This document shows positions 14,380-16,063 of a DNA stretch of 16,063 nt, one piece after another. Source of the stretch: Tannerellaceae bacterium. GTDB taxonomy: Bacteria; Bacteroidota; Bacteroidia; Bacteroidales; Tannerellaceae. Numbering within the stretch: the stretch's first letter is position 1; the number at the start of each line of letters is the position of its first letter. A program made the position numbers and the translations under genes. Below the pieces are notes generated by a model. That model was given only the letters and a program-made list of their open reading frames with translations. It was not told the DNA's origin and searched no databases. The stretch covers positions 1 to 16,063 of the forward strand of contig JAIRYL010000065.1 in the NCBI GenBank assembly GCA_031267775.1, given 5' to 3'.

Positions 14380-15498
14380 TTATTTAAGCGCTTCTTCCAG
14401 CTTGGCGTCCAGCGCTTCGCCCCGCAAGTTTTTGGCCACAATCAGGCCGTCTTTATCCACCAATACCGTGTGAGGTATGCTGTTTACGCCATATAAAGCC
14501 GCGCCTTTGCTTTGCCAGTATGCAAGGTCGGACATCTGCGGCCAGGTGATGTTTAATTCTGCAATGCCTTTTATCCAGGCGTCGGCGGTACGGTCTAATG
14601 ATACGCCAACAATTTCAAAGCCTTTGTCTTTATACTGCGCATATAATTCCACTAAATGCGGCGTGTCTTTCCGGCATGGCGGACACCACGACGCCCAGAA
14701 ATCAATCAGCGTTACTTTGCCCTTTCCAACATTGTCGGATAGCCTGATAGCCTCTCCCCGCGGAGTTTTCATCTCAAAATCAGTGAATTTCCTGCCAACG
14801 GCTACTTTTTCCAATACAGCCAGGTGATCAATCATTTTGTCGATACCTGCCACAGATTTAAACGTATCTCCCGCTCTACCGATGGCGTTGCGGCGGGTAT
14901 CTTCATCCAGGTTATAACGGAAATCGTACAGCAGTTTGGCCGACGTCAGTTTGTCGGGATTCGTTTCTATATACTTCGTAACAGCTTGGGCTACTTCATT
15001 TTCAATAGCATCGTATTTTTTTTCGGCGGCGTCGGCTGTTTCTTTATTTTCCGAGTCCATATCCTGCATAATCTGCTCCATCGGCGCGCGAAGCTGTTTC
15101 ATTTCTTTCCGGAGCGACGCCCATGCATCATTTTCAGGAGTCCCCGTTACGGTAGAATTTTCCGACAGGTCTATTTTCAGCTTACCGTTTTCCAGCACAA
15201 AAGTAGCCGTATAAGGCGCATTTTCTCCCGTACCGGTATATCCAGGCTCTATCACGTCTTCATCAAAACGTATCACAGACAGAACAGGCGCCGGCTGGTC
15301 GCCTCTCATAGTAAATGTCCCGTTTTCAATAATCGCATGCGTCAAAGCGTCGCCGTCTTTCACATTATATTCATATAAACAGACCGTTTTGCCATCCAAA
15401 CCGGCGTCGTCTACAGTCCCGGTTATTACATATCCCGGCTGTTCGCCACATGCAATTAACAAAAGGGCGCATAAGGCCATGAAAAATACATTCTTCAT
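14380..15498 (-). CDS. TlpA/ResA-like thioredoxin lipoprotein with DUF4369-type N-terminus
   Basis: A 372-residue exported lipoprotein; LIAC with Cys17 is the lipobox. Residues about 22-125 (YVITGTVDDAGLDGKTVCLY, then TFTMRGD) match the DUF4369 domain common in Bacteroidetes. A helical linker spans about 125-230. The thioredoxin domain follows: FWASWCPPCRKDTPHLVELY (268-287, redox pair Cys272/Cys275), GVSLDRTADAW (298-308) and SIPHTVLVDKDG with the cis-proline at 342. The CPPC active site is usual for this group. It probably reduces disulfides in envelope proteins. It is the first gene of the operon with the AsmA-like and small membrane protein genes. Confidence 0.92.
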   Translation of the reverse strand: MKNVFFMALCALLLIACGEQPGYVITGTVDDAGLDGKTVCLYEYNVKDGDALTHAIIENGTFTMRGDQPAPVLSVIRFDEDVIEPGYTGTGENAPYTATFVLENGKLKIDLSENSTVTGTPENDAWASLRKEMKQLRAPMEQIMQDMDSENKETADAAEKKYDAIENEVAQAVTKYIETNPDKLTSAKLLYDFRYNLDEDTRRNAIGRAGDTFKSVAGIDKMIDHLAVLEKVAVGRKFTDFEMKTPRGEAIRLSDNVGKGKVTLIDFWASWCPPCRKDTPHLVELYAQYKDKGFEIVGVSLDRTADAWIKGIAELNITWPQMSDLAYWQSKGAALYGVNSIPHTVLVDKDGLIVAKNLRGEALDAKLEEALK

Positions 15499-15562
15499 AA
15501 TTCAATTTTTATTAGTAAATATTCCTTTTTAAATAAAACAGACGTCATTTTTTTTCCTGTTG

Positions 15563-15570
15563 CGAATGTA
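15563..15570 (-). promoter_or_regulatory. Weak -7-like element for the TlpA-AsmA operon
   Basis: On the minus strand this reads TACATTCG, one mismatch from TAnnTTTG. It lies about 65 bases before the ATG at 15498. There is no clear -33 element. Confidence 0.3.
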
Positions 15571-15623
15571 GTTAAAAGTCTTCACATGAACAACTGTCAT
15601 CAAAAATGCTACATCAATCATCC

Positions 15624-16020
15624 TACCCAAGCAAGAAGCGTCTACTGAATTAAAAATTAAAAATTAAAAATTAAGAATTAAAATAAATCGAACGAAAAAA
15701 AAAGCTACTGAGGTTGTTTTTGTTTTTTTGAATCAGGTGGAAATGAGGTCTGCGAGGCTGTATTTATTTTATATGGAAATTTGCTACATACAAGGTTTTA
15801 CTGGCGACCCGTAAGTTCTACCCAAGCAAGAAGCGTCTACTGAATGAAGAATGAAGAATGAAAATAAATCGAACCAAAAAAAGGATACAACAATCATTCT
15901 ACCCATCCAAGAAGCGTCTACTGAATTAAAAATTAAGAATGAAAAATGAAAAATTAAGAATGAAAATAAATCGAACGAAAAAAGGATACGCCAATCATTC
16001 TACCCATGCAAGAAGCCTCT
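15624..16020 (+). repeat. Direct-repeat array with variable heptamer cores
   Basis: Copies start at 15624, 15819, 15900 and 16001 (the last truncated or divergent after about 20 bases). A full copy is TACCCA-NN-CAAGAAGCGTCTACT, then heptamers RAATKAA, then AATAAATCGAACGAAAAAA (one base varies), then GGATAC and CAATCATTC leading to the next copy. The heptamers number 5 (15647-15681), 3 (15842-15862) and 6 (15923-15964). Copy 1 lacks the GGATAC end and is followed by about 115 unique bases. No open frame or RNA gene is seen in 15571-16063. Confidence 0.85.
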
Positions 16021-16030
16021 GATACATTTG

Positions 16031-16063
16031 CTAATTCTTAATTCTTAATTCTTAATTCTTAAT
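16031..16063 (-). repeat. Inverted AT heptamer array at the window edge
   Basis: CTAATTC followed by three TTAATTC units and a partial fourth. TTAATTC is the exact reverse complement of GAATTAA, the main unit of the heptamer cores at 15647-15681. The array continues past the window end. Confidence 0.85.

Noticed and set aside
15624..16020. CRISPR array
   Set aside because: Repeats are irregularly spaced, and the stretches between conserved parts are heptamer arrays rather than unique spacers; no cas genes are present.
15624..16020. Integron attC sites
   Set aside because: No paired inverse-core and core motifs (RYYYAAC/GTTRRRY) and no cassettes or integrase are seen.

Overview
The window looks like chromosomal DNA from a member of the Bacteroidales. 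The evidence is promoter -7 elements of the TAnnTTTG type in front of several genes, few Shine-Dalgarno sequences, and typical Bacteroidetes families: a DUF4369/TlpA-type lipoprotein thioredoxin, a DUF4827 lipoprotein, a large AsmA-like protein, an OmpP1/FadL-like porin and a short ComEC/Rec2 protein. The genus cannot be fixed from the sequence alone. No rRNA or tRNA genes, transposases or CRISPR arrays were seen.

Left part (1-2155): the 5' end of an unidentified minus-strand gene, then an HxlR-type regulator divergent from a flavodoxin-fold reductase. A perfect 36-bp palindrome and two back-to-back promoters separate the pair, which looks like a self-contained redox or electrophile switch. 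Downstream lies a 226-bp foldback element. It has near-perfect 40-bp terminal inverted repeats and oppositely oriented heptamer arrays, and it appears to interrupt a small reading frame.

Middle part (2156-11417, all plus strand): a secreted Trp/Tyr/Gly- and Ser-rich protein with an OmpP1/FadL-like outer-membrane protein; an ECF-type sigma factor followed by a 58-residue Cys-containing protein and a strong terminator; then rpe (possibly leaderless), a shortened comEC/rec2, an NrnA-like DHH phosphoesterase, a DUF4827 lipoprotein and a GlmM-type phosphohexomutase. rpe-comEC, and DUF4827-glmM, are spaced as operons, with extra promoter elements before the DHH gene and before the DUF4827 gene.

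Right part (16063-11503, minus strand): an operon of a TlpA-like lipoprotein thioredoxin, an 883-residue AsmA-like protein and a 64-residue two-TM protein. It converges on glmM at a shared hairpin terminator.

Right edge (about 15600-16063): a noncoding direct-repeat array. Each unit carries a whole number (5, 3, 6) of AT-rich heptamers RAATKAA between fixed flanks, and the same heptamer then appears inverted at the window edge. Two unrelated repeat systems in this window therefore share a period of exactly 7 bp and both occur in inverted orientation. With the HxlR operator, this is the most unusual content of the window.
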